From: JBBATK01 sp046297095
Lineage (GTDB): Bacteria; Bacteroidota; Ignavibacteria; Kapaibacteriales; NICIL-2
Direction of reading: 5' to 3'
DNA length: 64,000 nt
NCBI GenBank assembly: GCA_046297095.1
Contig: JBKCNS010000012.1
Location: 9,966 to 73,965, forward strand
Below the pieces are notes generated by a model that did not search any database, was not told the origin of the DNA, and was given only the letters and a program-made list of their open reading frames with translations. Below, piece after piece: positions 1-8,833 of this stretch (position 1 is the stretch's first letter; each line of letters begins with the position of its first letter). A program made the position numbers and the translations under genes.

Positions 1-539
1 AAGTGCCAGTACAAGCCGAGCACTTCTACCCTACGAGCATTCGTATATCCCTTTTTCGTAAATGAACGCACAAACATCCACGCCATGGGAATAATTCCAC
101 CCACAACGTGAAGACCGTGGAAACCGGTCATCAAAAAGTAAAACGCAAAAAAGATGTTTGTTCTGGGATAAATATGGTGATGAAACTTTGCACCGTACTC
201 AAAGTACTTTACCACCAAAAAGCCAAAGGCGAAGAGCAGCGTTATACCGAGAAATATCTGGAATAACGCCTTGTTGTTTCTCTCTAAGTGATAGATGGAC
301 AAAGCCATGGTCAAAGAGCTCGAGATCAGGAACACCGTATTGAGTGAGGCTAGTGCCACATTCAAGTGCTCTGCAGAGCTCTGGGTGAAGATATCGATGT
401 TGGCATTCCGCAAAACAATAAATGCTCCGAAGAAGCCGGAGAAAAACATGATTTCGGAAGCGAGAAATATCCACATCACGAGTTTACCGTGGTTAATTCC
501 GCTAACCGGTTCATGCCGAAGATCTAACGCAAGAGACAT
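1..539 (-). CDS. coxC: Cytochrome c oxidase subunit III, 3' end cut by window edge
   Basis: This is subunit III of the haem-copper terminal oxidase, a membrane protein that stabilises subunit I. I translated it by hand: the ATG at 537-539 starts MSLALDLRHEPVSGINHGKL, and the frame stays open to the window edge (179 codons seen). Visible are a membrane segment with the family-like stretch ASEIMFFSGFFGAF, later hydrophobic segments, and HGLHVVGGIIPMAW. The C-terminus lies outside the window. It is the last visible gene of the oxidase operon, 25 bp after ctaB. The identification rests on these motifs and the operon context. Confidence 0.9.
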   Translation of the reverse strand, partial: MSLALDLRHEPVSGINHGKLVMWIFLASEIMFFSGFFGAFIVLRNANIDIFTQSSAEHLNVALASLNTVFLISSSLTMALSIYHLERNNKALFQIFLGITLLFAFGFLVVKYFEYGAKFHHHIYPRTNIFFAFYFLMTGFHGLHVVGGIIPMAWMFVRSFTKKGYTNARRVEVLGLYWH

Positions 540-564
540 AACTATACCTCGTTAATTCTAAATC

Positions 565-1497
565 TTAATTTCTATCAATCACCATAAGAAGAAACGCTCC
601 CATAATGTGAGCGTATGAAGACAAAAGCAAACGACGAGCACGTGCAGGTGTAGTATCTGCAAGCACTTCGGCGGCGCTCTTAATAAATACTATACTCAAT
701 ACCGCATACCCAACAGCAAACATGCTACCGGCCACTCCCATAAAAAAGAGCATAAGGCCTACAGGCAGCAAGATCACTGTGTACACTAAAGCGTGCAATG
801 CTACAACTCTTTGAGAAGACTCCTCTCTGCGAAGCAGCGCAAAGCCACCACGATCATAGTCGTTTCTATACATCATCGCAAGAGCCAAGAAATGCGGCAT
901 CTGCCACACGAACATGATGGCGAAAAGAACCAACGACGTTGAGGTCAGTGAGCCGGCAACTGCGGTACATCCGCCCACAGCAGGCAATGCACCGGGGATA
1001 CCACCAACGAACATTGCTAGCCAGGACCGCTTTTTCAGAGGAGTATACAAAGCCAAATACACAAGCGAAGTAGTAAGAGCCAGCAACAACGTAATCTCAT
1101 TCACGAACCACAACATTGCCAGACCGGCAAGGGTCGCAAATGCACCAAAAAGAGACGCTTGTTGTGCGGAAATCAACCCCGAAGGGATGGGACGCAACAC
1201 CGTTCTTTTCATAACCGCGTCGTCGTGACGTTCCATCACATGGTTAAAGGTACACGCTCCGGCGCTGACGAACGCAGTTCCAAGAGTAAAGAGAACAAAA
1301 CGTATTAGATTTTCGGTGGCAGCGAACTCTGATGCTTGCGGAAGAGAAAGGTAATACCCTACAGCAGCCGTAAGCACCACCATCTGAGTGATGCCGGGTT
1401 TCGTAAGCTCATAGAATCCGCGAACTACCTTTGCAGCAGTGCGCTTTTCCGTCTGGCTCGAGGATATATGTTCACCGGCTGCTAATTCCACACTCAT
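565..1497 (-). CDS. ctaB: Protoheme IX farnesyltransferase (haem O synthase)
   Basis: This polytopic inner-membrane prenyltransferase converts haem B to haem O, the precursor of haem A for the oxidase encoded around it. The 310 aa product has the usual UbiA-family length. It shows the N-terminal LTKPGITQMVVLTAAVGYYL segment and the Asp-rich diphosphate-binding motif NHVMERHDDAVMKRT, followed by RPIPSG and about eight further hydrophobic segments. It sits between coxA and coxC on the same strand, so cofactor supply is probably co-expressed with the enzyme. No haem A synthase (ctaA) gene is seen in this window. Confidence 0.95.
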   Translation of the reverse strand: MSVELAAGEHISSSQTEKRTAAKVVRGFYELTKPGITQMVVLTAAVGYYLSLPQASEFAATENLIRFVLFTLGTAFVSAGACTFNHVMERHDDAVMKRTVLRPIPSGLISAQQASLFGAFATLAGLAMLWFVNEITLLLALTTSLVYLALYTPLKKRSWLAMFVGGIPGALPAVGGCTAVAGSLTSTSLVLFAIMFVWQMPHFLALAMMYRNDYDRGGFALLRREESSQRVVALHALVYTVILLPVGLMLFFMGVAGSMFAVGYAVLSIVFIKSAAEVLADTTPARARRLLLSSYAHIMGAFLLMVIDRN

Positions 1498-1626
1498 TGA
1501 GATCGTACGTGATACTCGTTAGTTCCCTGACCATAAAATCAAATTCCACTTGGCGCTCTATCTTTTGCAGTTCAGGCTGCGCCACTCACCTCATCCTACC
1601 TACTGATCAATAGTGCTCAGTGATGC

Positions 1627-3444
1627 TCAATGCACAGCCGCCGGTGCTTTCTCGGGAAGGTTCTCCTCTTCTGCCGGTACCCACTGAGGATAGTAGTCGG
1701 AATCACGTCCGTCTTGAGAAAACTCATAAGGACCGCGGTACACCGTTATATCCGTATCAAAGTTGCCGTGACCCGGGTGCGGAGGAGCTGCCCATTCAAG
1801 AGTGTTAGCTCTCCAGGGGTTACGAGGAGCTTTCTGACCGTACTTCAAGCTCCAGAAAATATTCGCGAGCAAGAAGAATTGTGAGAAACCGAGACCAATA
1901 GCCGACCATGTGATGAATGCATTCATCGGTTGGAATGGCTTGAGGAAGTCATAAACAGTAGGATCAGCGATTCTTCTCATGTGTCCACCCAAGCCGATCA
2001 TGTGCATCGGGAAAAAGGTGAGATTAAAGAACACAAACGACCAGAAGAAGTGCTTACGGCCCCACGACTCATTGAGCATTTTTCCGTAGAGTTTGGGGAA
2101 CCAGTAATAGATGGCACCAAAAACTCCGAACAAGGATGCACCAAACAGAACGTAGTGGAAGTGGGCAACGATGAAATAGGTATCGTGAATGTAGATATCT
2201 ACAGCAGCCGAAGCCATGAAAATACCGCTCAATCCACCGATGATAAACATCGACACAAAGGCAAGAGCACACAACATAGCCGAGCTGAAACGTATACTTC
2301 CACCCCAAAGGGTTCCCAACCAGTTAAATACCTTGATAGCCGACGGTACTGCAATCACAATTGTGGAGAGTACGAACGTAGTTCCTAGCAGGGGGCTCAT
2401 ACCGGATTGGAACATGTGGTGTCCCCATACAATAAAGCCAAGAAATCCTATACCCATGATCGCAAACACCATTGCCTTGTAGCCAAAGATGGGACGGCGA
2501 GCGAAGGTAGAAATGATATCAGATACCGCTCCCATAGAGGGCACGATCATGATGTACACAGCAGGGTGCGAGTAAAACCAGAAAAGGTGTTGGAACAGCA
2601 ATGGCTGACCACCACCGGCCCAAAGATTGGTACCATCTAATGCAGAGGTAACAAGCAGGTTTTCGGGAATGAAGAAACTTGTATGCAGGAAATTATCGAA
2701 GAACAACATAGCCAGTGAAGCTGCAAGTACCGGCGTGCCGAGCGTAATCAAAATTGCTGTGATAAACAACGCCCAGATAGTCATCGGCATGCGGAAAAGC
2801 GTCATTCCTTTTGCGCGCTTGTTCAGAATGGTCGTGATATAATTAATGGCACCCATGATGGACGAGAATCCCACCAAGAACAATCCCGCTATCCATAACG
2901 TTTGCCCCAGACCCGAGATAACCGAGAGTGGCGGATATGTTGTCCACCCCCCTGCTGCCATTCCGGACTCTAAACCAAAACCTGCCATGAGCAGCATTGC
3001 TGCCGGGATATTTAACCAGAACGAAAACATATTCAGCGTGGGCAATGCCATGTCGTCGGTTCCGATCATCAACGGAATTGCAAAGTTCCCGATGAAACCA
3101 TTCACCATGGGAATGATCACCAGGAACAACATGATGGCTCCGTGCATGGTAAGCAACTGCGTGTAGAATCCGGGCTGAATAACGCCCTCCGCAGCCCATG
3201 AATCCGGAAGCAGACTGCCGATAATCGGCACAGCCTGATCAGGGTATGCAATCTTCCAGCGAATCAGCAATGCAGCCAATCCACCAACCATGAGGAAGAA
3301 CAAGGTTGTGACCATGAACTGTTTAGCAATGGTCTTGTGGTCATTCGAGAATATATACTTACGGATAAACGACGGCTCCTGATGGTGACCGTGTCCGTGA
3401 TGCGCATGCACATCGTGCTCTGCATGTACACTCGTTGAACTCAT
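1627..3444 (-). CDS. coxA: Cytochrome c oxidase subunit I, A2 (YS) type
   Basis: This is the catalytic subunit of an aa3-type haem-copper oxidase. It reduces O2 to water at the haem a3-CuB centre and pumps protons. The 605 aa product has about 12 membrane segments. The haem a ligand region LLTMHGAIMLF, the CuB/His-Tyr region WFYSHPAVYIMIVPSMG (about residues 289-305) and the double-His region HDTYFIVAHFHYVL are all visible. The GHPE glutamate of the D-channel is absent. Instead Tyr291-Ser292 precede His293 and Ala295 follows, the signature of A2-type oxidases such as Rhodothermus caa3. It follows coxB by 46 bp. The N-terminus is His-rich. Confidence 0.97.
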   Translation of the reverse strand: MSSTSVHAEHDVHAHHGHGHHQEPSFIRKYIFSNDHKTIAKQFMVTTLFFLMVGGLAALLIRWKIAYPDQAVPIIGSLLPDSWAAEGVIQPGFYTQLLTMHGAIMLFLVIIPMVNGFIGNFAIPLMIGTDDMALPTLNMFSFWLNIPAAMLLMAGFGLESGMAAGGWTTYPPLSVISGLGQTLWIAGLFLVGFSSIMGAINYITTILNKRAKGMTLFRMPMTIWALFITAILITLGTPVLAASLAMLFFDNFLHTSFFIPENLLVTSALDGTNLWAGGGQPLLFQHLFWFYSHPAVYIMIVPSMGAVSDIISTFARRPIFGYKAMVFAIMGIGFLGFIVWGHHMFQSGMSPLLGTTFVLSTIVIAVPSAIKVFNWLGTLWGGSIRFSSAMLCALAFVSMFIIGGLSGIFMASAAVDIYIHDTYFIVAHFHYVLFGASLFGVFGAIYYWFPKLYGKMLNESWGRKHFFWSFVFFNLTFFPMHMIGLGGHMRRIADPTVYDFLKPFQPMNAFITWSAIGLGFSQFFLLANIFWSLKYGQKAPRNPWRANTLEWAAPPHPGHGNFDTDITVYRGPYEFSQDGRDSDYYPQWVPAEEENLPEKAPAAVH

Positions 3445-3490
3445 ACGTTGTAACCTTTGAATATGTTATTGTTTACTTCTTTACAAAATC

Positions 3491-4345
3491 TTAGTGCTGC
3501 GCGCCGCCTGTGCCGCTATGTTGCTCCGGCTGAGCATCGGTTTGAGCAGTAGCCACAGGCTCAGGTTTGGGAGCCGCTGCCGCTGCCGCCATTTGCTGCG
3601 ATTTCTTACTGATCTCTGCATCATACCAGGTGTTATAATCCTGTTGTGAGTGCATAAACAACACACCGCGCATGTTGTAGTGGCTTGCTCCACAAAGTTC
3701 CGCACATGCAAGCTCAAACTTCCCTGCCTTTATACCATTGAACCAAACTTTCATCCAACTTCCGGGAAGAGCATCTTGCTTGACGCGAAAGTTCGGAAGG
3801 AAGAAAGAGTGCAGTACATCAACGGACGAAAGGCGCACAAGGATGTTCTTGTTAATCGGCAGGTGAAACTCGTTTTCCATGATGATATCGTCAACGCCGT
3901 GCGGATCAGCAGGATCAAGCGCGAAAGGGTTGTCGATTGTTCTGAATTTGGGAGACTGCTTACCCAACACGCCATCGGCGCCCGGATAGCGGAACATCCA
4001 ATTGAACTGTTTTCCTAGTACCTCAATCTCCACATCGGGTTTAGGAATTCTCTGTTCGTTCTTTGTGATCTCCCAAGCATTGTCGGTGTAGATACCCAAA
4101 CCGGCGAAGAGAAACGTGGGCAAAATCGTCCATGTAAATTCCAGCATGTTATTGCCATGACTGCCACTGGCTTTCACCCCGGGTTTTCGACGGTATTTCA
4201 CCAACACATATACAAGCAAACCGTATGTCAGGAAAAAGATGGCCAGCGTGATATACCAAATCACGGCGAACAGGCGATCAAGCTCAAAGCCAAAGGTGCT
4301 GACGTTTTCAGGAAAGTATCGAAGAAAGTCTAATACACTGAACAT
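3491..4345 (-). CDS. coxB: Cytochrome c oxidase subunit II (CuA subunit)
   Basis: Subunit II takes electrons from cytochrome c through the binuclear CuA centre in a periplasmic cupredoxin domain. The 284 aa product has two N-terminal membrane segments (about residues 25-50 and 70-88). It then has the CuA-binding region CAELCGASHYNMRG, with both cysteines, the histidine and the methionine present. The C-terminal tail (about 40 residues) is Ala/Pro/Gln-rich and low-complexity. Unlike the fused subunit II of many caa3 oxidases it has no haem-c CxxCH domain. A separate cytochrome c gene lies 172 bp upstream instead. Confidence 0.95.
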   Translation of the reverse strand: MFSVLDFLRYFPENVSTFGFELDRLFAVIWYITLAIFFLTYGLLVYVLVKYRRKPGVKASGSHGNNMLEFTWTILPTFLFAGLGIYTDNAWEITKNEQRIPKPDVEIEVLGKQFNWMFRYPGADGVLGKQSPKFRTIDNPFALDPADPHGVDDIIMENEFHLPINKNILVRLSSVDVLHSFFLPNFRVKQDALPGSWMKVWFNGIKAGKFELACAELCGASHYNMRGVLFMHSQQDYNTWYDAEISKKSQQMAAAAAAPKPEPVATAQTDAQPEQHSGTGGAQH

Positions 4346-4517
4346 AGTTGAATCCTCTTGTACCTGGTAAATATGTCACTACCGATAGAGATACTGTCTT
4401 TTCTTGTTGCTACTGATACTGCTACTGCGGTTGCCTCTGCTGTTGCTAGGCTTAGAGCAAACCACGTTCAAGCCTACCCTACAGCGCTGAACCACCCACC
4501 GACTATCTGTAATCGTC

Positions 4518-5060
4518 TTACAACGGCTGCATCAATTCCGCTTCACCGTACGGAGTGGAGCGAAGTGATGTTTTGTCACGTACTTCCTTTACAGCATCGG
4601 CAGAAACCTCGCCGGCTTTATTTCCGAAGCTGGAACGAACGTAACTAAGAATCCACGCGATCTCCTGATCGTTGAAGTTCGTCTTCCACGATTGCATTTG
4701 TCCATTATACTTGGTGCCATTGCGAACGATTTCGCCCTTGAAACCATGGAGCACAATGCGAATCGGAATGGTAACATCATCTCCCGTAGCAAGTGCTGAG
4801 CCTGCCAACGGCGGAATGGAACCCGGAAGACCTTTGCCTGTGGCCTGATGGCACGAGGCACAGTTCTTGGAGAACAAGGCTTTACCGGGAGGCGCATCCG
4901 CCCCACCCTTCGCTTCCGCAGGAGGGTTCGGATCCACCCAAACAGGGTCATCGCCTTGCTTGGTAAAAAAGCCACTGATGTTACAAGATGTGAGAGAGAG
5001 AAGAGAAGTTGTCGCTGCTGCTGCGATCAACGTCCGAAAGATGCGTCTATGGGTCACCAT
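4518..5060 (-). CDS. Monohaem cytochrome c lipoprotein, first gene of the oxidase operon
   Basis: This is a predicted outer-face lipoprotein cytochrome c of 180 aa that probably donates electrons to the CuA site of the oxidase encoded downstream. The signal peptide ends in a lipobox (LLSLTSC, Cys at about residue 26). A single haem-c site NCASCHQ follows, and GQMQSW supplies the likely axial methionine. The size and layout resemble both the cytochrome c module fused to subunit II in caa3 oxidases and the ActE cytochrome of alternative complex III. No other complex III genes are in view. Its role as donor is inferred from gene order. Confidence 0.88.
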   Translation of the reverse strand: MVTHRRIFRTLIAAAATTSLLSLTSCNISGFFTKQGDDPVWVDPNPPAEAKGGADAPPGKALFSKNCASCHQATGKGLPGSIPPLAGSALATGDDVTIPIRIVLHGFKGEIVRNGTKYNGQMQSWKTNFNDQEIAWILSYVRSSFGNKAGEVSADAVKEVRDKTSLRSTPYGEAELMQPL

Positions 5061-5256
5061 TATGTAAGTAGTATGATGCTACGATCGAAATCGAATCGAA
5101 ATTACGGCGTGCATACGCGCCGCACAAAGAAAAAAACTTTGTGTGTTGAAAAGATTTGGAGTGTCACATCTGTTTCTCAACTCACGTTCATTTTTCACCG
5201 GCAACATCCGGGACTTTGAAACGAATACCGCGGCCTCAATCGGCAGTACTTGGCAG

Positions 5257-6540
5257 TTAGATATCACACTCAATCATCATGCCTTTGTTGAAGGTGAATC
5301 GTGGCTTTCCCTTCACCGCAGTGTCGGCAAAAGGTGTGTTCTTCGACTTCGACAAAAACTTGGCGGGCTGAACTCGCCACTCTGCATCAGGCTCGAACAC
5401 ACAAACATTTGCGATCTCCCCTTTTGCAATCACCGGTTGCGGCAGATTCAGGATCCGCCGCGGTTGCACACTCATCTTGTCCACTAGTTGCATGATGCTG
5501 AGAACACCCGTGTGCACCAACGCCGTAAGAGACAATCCCAAACTTGTTTCCAGCCCCACAACACCGTTCGGAGCCAAGTCGAACTCCACATTCTTTTCCT
5601 CGGCTGTGTGAGGAGCGTGGTCTGTTGCAATCACATCAATGGTGCCGTCGGCAAGTCCTTGCAGAATGGCTTCGATATCTGCCTGCGTCCGTAAAGGCGG
5701 ATTCATTTTTGCATTGGTGTTGTAGCCGCGCACGGCTTCGTCGGTGAGGAGGAAATGATGCGGTGCTACCTCACAGCTTACACGCTGCCCTCTCGCTCGC
5801 GCTTCGCGCATGATTCGCACGGATCCCGCCGTGCTGATGTGCGCAGCGTGGTATCGTCTGTTGCCACAATACTCGGCAAGCAACACATCACGTGCCACTA
5901 TGATATCCTCTGCCACCGAGGGGTAACCTCGCAGCCCTAATTCTGCCGAGACCTTGCCCTCGTGCATGGCAAAGTTCTTTGTTAACGAATGCTCTTCGCA
6001 ATGCTGTGTTAGCAGTGCATCAATGGACGCACCATAGTCGAAAGCTTTTCGCATCATATCAGCGTCCGAAACACAACCGCCATCGTCGGAATACATTACT
6101 GCGCCGGCTTCATGCAGCGACTGCATGCTCGATAGCTCAGCTCCCGCGCGAGCCACCGTAGCAGCGGCACACACAAACACATCTACAGGTGTTGCCTTGG
6201 CCCTGCTTTGTATGTACTCTATGGTTGCAACGGTATCGATTGACGGCTCCGTGTTCGGCATACAAACCACGCCGGTGAAACCGCCATTTGCAGCAGAGGC
6301 TGTGCCCGTGAGAATGGTTTCTTTGTGCGTCTGCCCCGGCTCACGCAAATGCACGTGCATGTCGAACAACCCGGGGGAAGCTACCAAAGCACTTCCGTCC
6401 TTCACCGTTGTTTGAGGATCAAATTGCGGCTGCTCGGGGCCTGCATGCTCTATAATGCCGTCGCGAATCCATAAGGTGATGCGCCGGTCGAGCTTTTGAT
6501 GCGGCGAAACAAGCCGGATGTTTGTGAATGCAAGGTTCAT
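5257..6540 (-). CDS. pyrC: Dihydroorotase (class I type)
   Basis: This enzyme cyclises N-carbamoyl-aspartate to dihydroorotate in pyrimidine synthesis. The 427 aa product is an amidohydrolase TIM barrel. The metal-binding DMHVHLREPG motif, the histidines in LTQHCEEHSL and YHAAHISTAG, and the catalytic ATDHAPHT are all seen. The bridging metal position appears to be aspartate (YSDDGG) rather than a carboxylated lysine, as in some class I bacterial enzymes. I chose the ATG at 6540 because GGAGAAATCATC directly precedes it; the frame extends 37 codons further upstream, but that stretch does not resemble the family. The gene stands alone, with no other pyr gene nearby. Confidence 0.94.
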   Translation of the reverse strand: MNLAFTNIRLVSPHQKLDRRITLWIRDGIIEHAGPEQPQFDPQTTVKDGSALVASPGLFDMHVHLREPGQTHKETILTGTASAANGGFTGVVCMPNTEPSIDTVATIEYIQSRAKATPVDVFVCAAATVARAGAELSSMQSLHEAGAVMYSDDGGCVSDADMMRKAFDYGASIDALLTQHCEEHSLTKNFAMHEGKVSAELGLRGYPSVAEDIIVARDVLLAEYCGNRRYHAAHISTAGSVRIMREARARGQRVSCEVAPHHFLLTDEAVRGYNTNAKMNPPLRTQADIEAILQGLADGTIDVIATDHAPHTAEEKNVEFDLAPNGVVGLETSLGLSLTALVHTGVLSIMQLVDKMSVQPRRILNLPQPVIAKGEIANVCVFEPDAEWRVQPAKFLSKSKNTPFADTAVKGKPRFTFNKGMMIECDI

Positions 6541-6713
6541 GATGATTTCTCCGTATGCGTCGTGATTGTCTTGTATCTGCGTATGCCTGCGAGACGGAAA
6601 TCGCCGGACTTGATCGCAGATGGAATTCTTTACAACTGATTGCGCTACCAAAATAGCCGACGTAAACTACTCGTGCTACGCGCAACCATCATCTTTGCAC
6701 AACAAGTGTATCG

Positions 6714-7334
6714 CTACGATGCAAGTTTCTTCAAAAACGATGTACGATGTACAGGCGACGGCCCATGTACCCGAAGCGCAGCGTAATGATTCGCTGTGCC
6801 ATACCCTTTGTGCTTCTCCAGTCCATATGCAGGATACTGTTCGCCAAGCGATTTCATTATGCTGTCTCGAGTAACTTTTGCGATTATCGAGGCTGCAGCA
6901 ATTGATACTACAGAAGCATCCCCATCCACAACGGTTGTGAATTCGAAGGTGCCGCCGGCGGTATAGCGATTGCCGTCGATGAATACATGATCCGGCGATA
7001 CCGCCAATGCCTCAACGGAGTTTCTCATTGCCAGCATCGTCGCTTCAAGAATGTTCACATCATCAATCACATCCGGCTCTACAATTCCCACGCCGTAGTG
7101 AATAGCTATGGCGCAAATGCGTTCAAAGAGTTGCTCTCTCTTCGCTTCAGGAACCAGCTTCGAATCTCGAAGTCCGGGGATAGTGCTATCGGCAGGAAGG
7201 ACAACGGCAGCTGCCACCACAGGTCCCGCCAGAGCGCCGCGCCCGGCTTCATCCACACCGGCAACAAGCCGGCCTGAATTCCAGTATGGCATTTCGAAGT
7301 CCGAGTGCGGAGTGTTGTTATACTTTTTGCTCAT
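6714..7334 (-). CDS. rnhB: Ribonuclease HII
   Basis: RNase HII cleaves the RNA strand of RNA-DNA hybrids and starts removal of misincorporated ribonucleotides. The 206 aa product has the catalytic DEAGRG motif (GVDEAGRGALAGP), followed by RDSK, the acidic residue region HVFIDGN and the VSIAAASIIAKVTRD helix, all typical of the family. An upstream in-frame ATG at 7373 would add 13 residues; neither start has a clear ribosome binding site. I prefer 7334 because the extra residues look unrelated. The gene lies between pyrC and folE on the same strand. Confidence 0.94.
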   Translation of the reverse strand: MSKKYNNTPHSDFEMPYWNSGRLVAGVDEAGRGALAGPVVAAAVVLPADSTIPGLRDSKLVPEAKREQLFERICAIAIHYGVGIVEPDVIDDVNILEATMLAMRNSVEALAVSPDHVFIDGNRYTAGGTFEFTTVVDGDASVVSIAAASIIAKVTRDSIMKSLGEQYPAYGLEKHKGYGTANHYAALRVHGPSPVHRTSFLKKLAS

Positions 7335-7401
7335 CGCTGGAAGTCTTGTTGATTTTGATGATACCTGATGCATACGGCTTGCGGGCGCGGCACTCCTCGT
7401 G

Positions 7402-7443
7402 CGAGTGCACCGGTATGGTACAAAACGCCGAGTGCGCCGGTAT
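7402..7443. repeat. Pair of 15-bp direct repeats between rnhB and folE
   Basis: The unit cgagtgcaccggtat at 7402-7416 recurs as cgagtgcgccggtat at 7429-7443 (14 of 15 bases identical, 27 bp start to start). It lies in the non-coding gap upstream of rnhB. The function is unknown; it could be a duplicated regulator site or chance. Confidence 0.45.
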
Positions 7444-7498
7444 TCAGTCGTGAGCCGTCAAAAGAGCTCGCGAACTTTTCAGCACGCAAACTACCACA

Positions 7499-7524
7499 CA
7501 AAAAAAAAGCGGGTTGCCCCGCTT
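7499..7524 (-). terminator. Rho-independent terminator after folE
   Basis: Read on the minus strand, the stem AGCGGG, loop GCAA and stem CCCGCT are followed directly by a run of eight to nine T. It begins six bases beyond the folE stop codon, so it should end the PTPS-folE transcript. The plus-strand copy also has a T-run, so it could work both ways. Confidence 0.85.
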
Positions 7525-7529
7525 CTTTT

Positions 7530-8231
7530 TTATCTGCCAATCAATTTCAAGAACTCGTTACGCAAGTTCAGATTATCGCGAAGCTCCCCTCGCATTACCG
7601 ACGTGATCATGTCGGCTCTGGATTCGTCGGCATTGACGCCTCGAGCTATCATGCAGTAGTGCTTGCTGGAAATCACCACACCCAATGCCTTGGGCTCTAT
7701 AAGCTCCTGCAGGTAATCAGCGATCTGCTCGCCCAGCTCTTCCTGGATTTGCCCGCGGCGCGCAAACCAATCCACAATGCGCGAAAGTTTGCTGAGCCCA
7801 ATTACGTGCTTGTCCGGTAAGTAGCCGATACTACATTCACCGCTAATGGGCTGCCAATGATGTGAACACACAGACATCACTTTGATGCCTTTGGAAATCA
7901 CAAGTTCATCAACGTCTTTGCGATTCGGAAATACAGTGACCGGAGGTGCTTGTTCAAAGCGGCCGGCAAAAAGCTCGTTCACCCACATGCGGGCTACACG
8001 GCGTGGAGTATTTGCGCTGTTTTGATCGTTGCGATCAATGCGCATTACATCCAAAACTTCTTCCAACTTTTTCTCGACAAGCATCAGGATCTCTGCTCGC
8101 TCGTCGCCGCTTAACGGCATTGATGCATTGGCATCGAATACCGGATAGCCAAGACTATTCACTCGTGGGAACTCGCGCGCTGCGGATTCTTCCACTCTCT
8201 TGCCACCGCGGATGGTAAAGGTTTTACCCAT
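7530..8231 (-). CDS. folE: GTP cyclohydrolase I
   Basis: GTP cyclohydrolase I converts GTP to dihydroneopterin triphosphate, the entry to folate, biopterin and 7-deazaguanine pathways. The 233 aa product has the zinc-site region VCSHHWQPISGECSIGY, then GLSKLSRIVDWFARRGQIQE and the second zinc-ligand region KHYCMIARGV. The C-terminal third MITSVMRGEL also fits the family. Its start overlaps the end of the upstream PTPS-like gene by 8 bp, so the two are translationally coupled and probably act in sequence. Residues 1-25 are poorly conserved. A strong terminator follows the stop codon. Confidence 0.93.
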   Translation of the reverse strand: MGKTFTIRGGKRVEESAAREFPRVNSLGYPVFDANASMPLSGDERAEILMLVEKKLEEVLDVMRIDRNDQNSANTPRRVARMWVNELFAGRFEQAPPVTVFPNRKDVDELVISKGIKVMSVCSHHWQPISGECSIGYLPDKHVIGLSKLSRIVDWFARRGQIQEELGEQIADYLQELIEPKALGVVISSKHYCMIARGVNADESRADMITSVMRGELRDNLNLRNEFLKLIGR

Positions 8232-8685
8232 GGGTACGCTCTCCTTCTTGCACTGATTGAAAACGCTGAATGGTTATCGGCTCGCCGAAATACTCAACAA
8301 AGTTGTTGTCGGATTCAAACAGCTTGATGCTGTGCAGTGTGCCCTGCTTGATTTCGTTATTCAAGATTTGCCAAAAGCACAACACGATGTTTTCTGCGGT
8401 AGGTATGATCCCTGCCAGAAAATCAACATCGAAGTTCAGATGCTTGTGGTCTACCTTATCGATGATTTTCTCTTCCACAATGTCACGCAGCTTCTTCAGG
8501 TCGATCACATATCCCGTCTCCGCATCAGGCACTCCGCGCACGGTAACCTCCAGCGTATAGTTGTGCCCGTGCCCTTTAGGGTTGTTGCACTTATCAAATA
8601 TCGCCTCGTTCTTTTCGTCGCTCCATGTAGGATTGAACAAACGATGCGCTGCTGAAAACTGAGTGCGGCGAGTTACGTAAATCAT
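8224..8685 (-). CDS. 6-pyruvoyl-tetrahydropterin synthase / QueD family
   Basis: This is a T-fold pterin enzyme that uses the GTP cyclohydrolase product. The 153 aa product has the zinc histidine in AAHRL, the catalytic cysteine and metal histidines in KCNNPKGHGHNY, and the later DHKHLN and SDNNFVEYFGE motifs. The CNNPxGHGHNY context is closer to true 6-pyruvoyl-tetrahydropterin synthases than to many QueD enzymes, so tetrahydropterin synthesis is possible. The alternative is 6-carboxy-tetrahydropterin synthase for queuosine; no queC, queE or queF is in this window. The gene overlaps folE by 8 bp and is the first gene of the pair. Confidence 0.88.
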   Translation of the reverse strand: MIYVTRRTQFSAAHRLFNPTWSDEKNEAIFDKCNNPKGHGHNYTLEVTVRGVPDAETGYVIDLKKLRDIVEEKIIDKVDHKHLNFDVDFLAGIIPTAENIVLCFWQILNNEIKQGTLHSIKLFESDNNFVEYFGEPITIQRFQSVQEGERTHG

Positions 8686-8833
8686 GTAGTTGGCCCGAAG
8701 GTAATCGAAACTGTACTGATAAATTGCCTTACAGCGCGCCGTTGCTTAATGCGGTAGTTTGCCGTAGTGAGTTCCACGGACGAACGTGGAGTTTTTTTCG
8801 TTTGAACGGCCAACCACTTATCACCATACCTCG

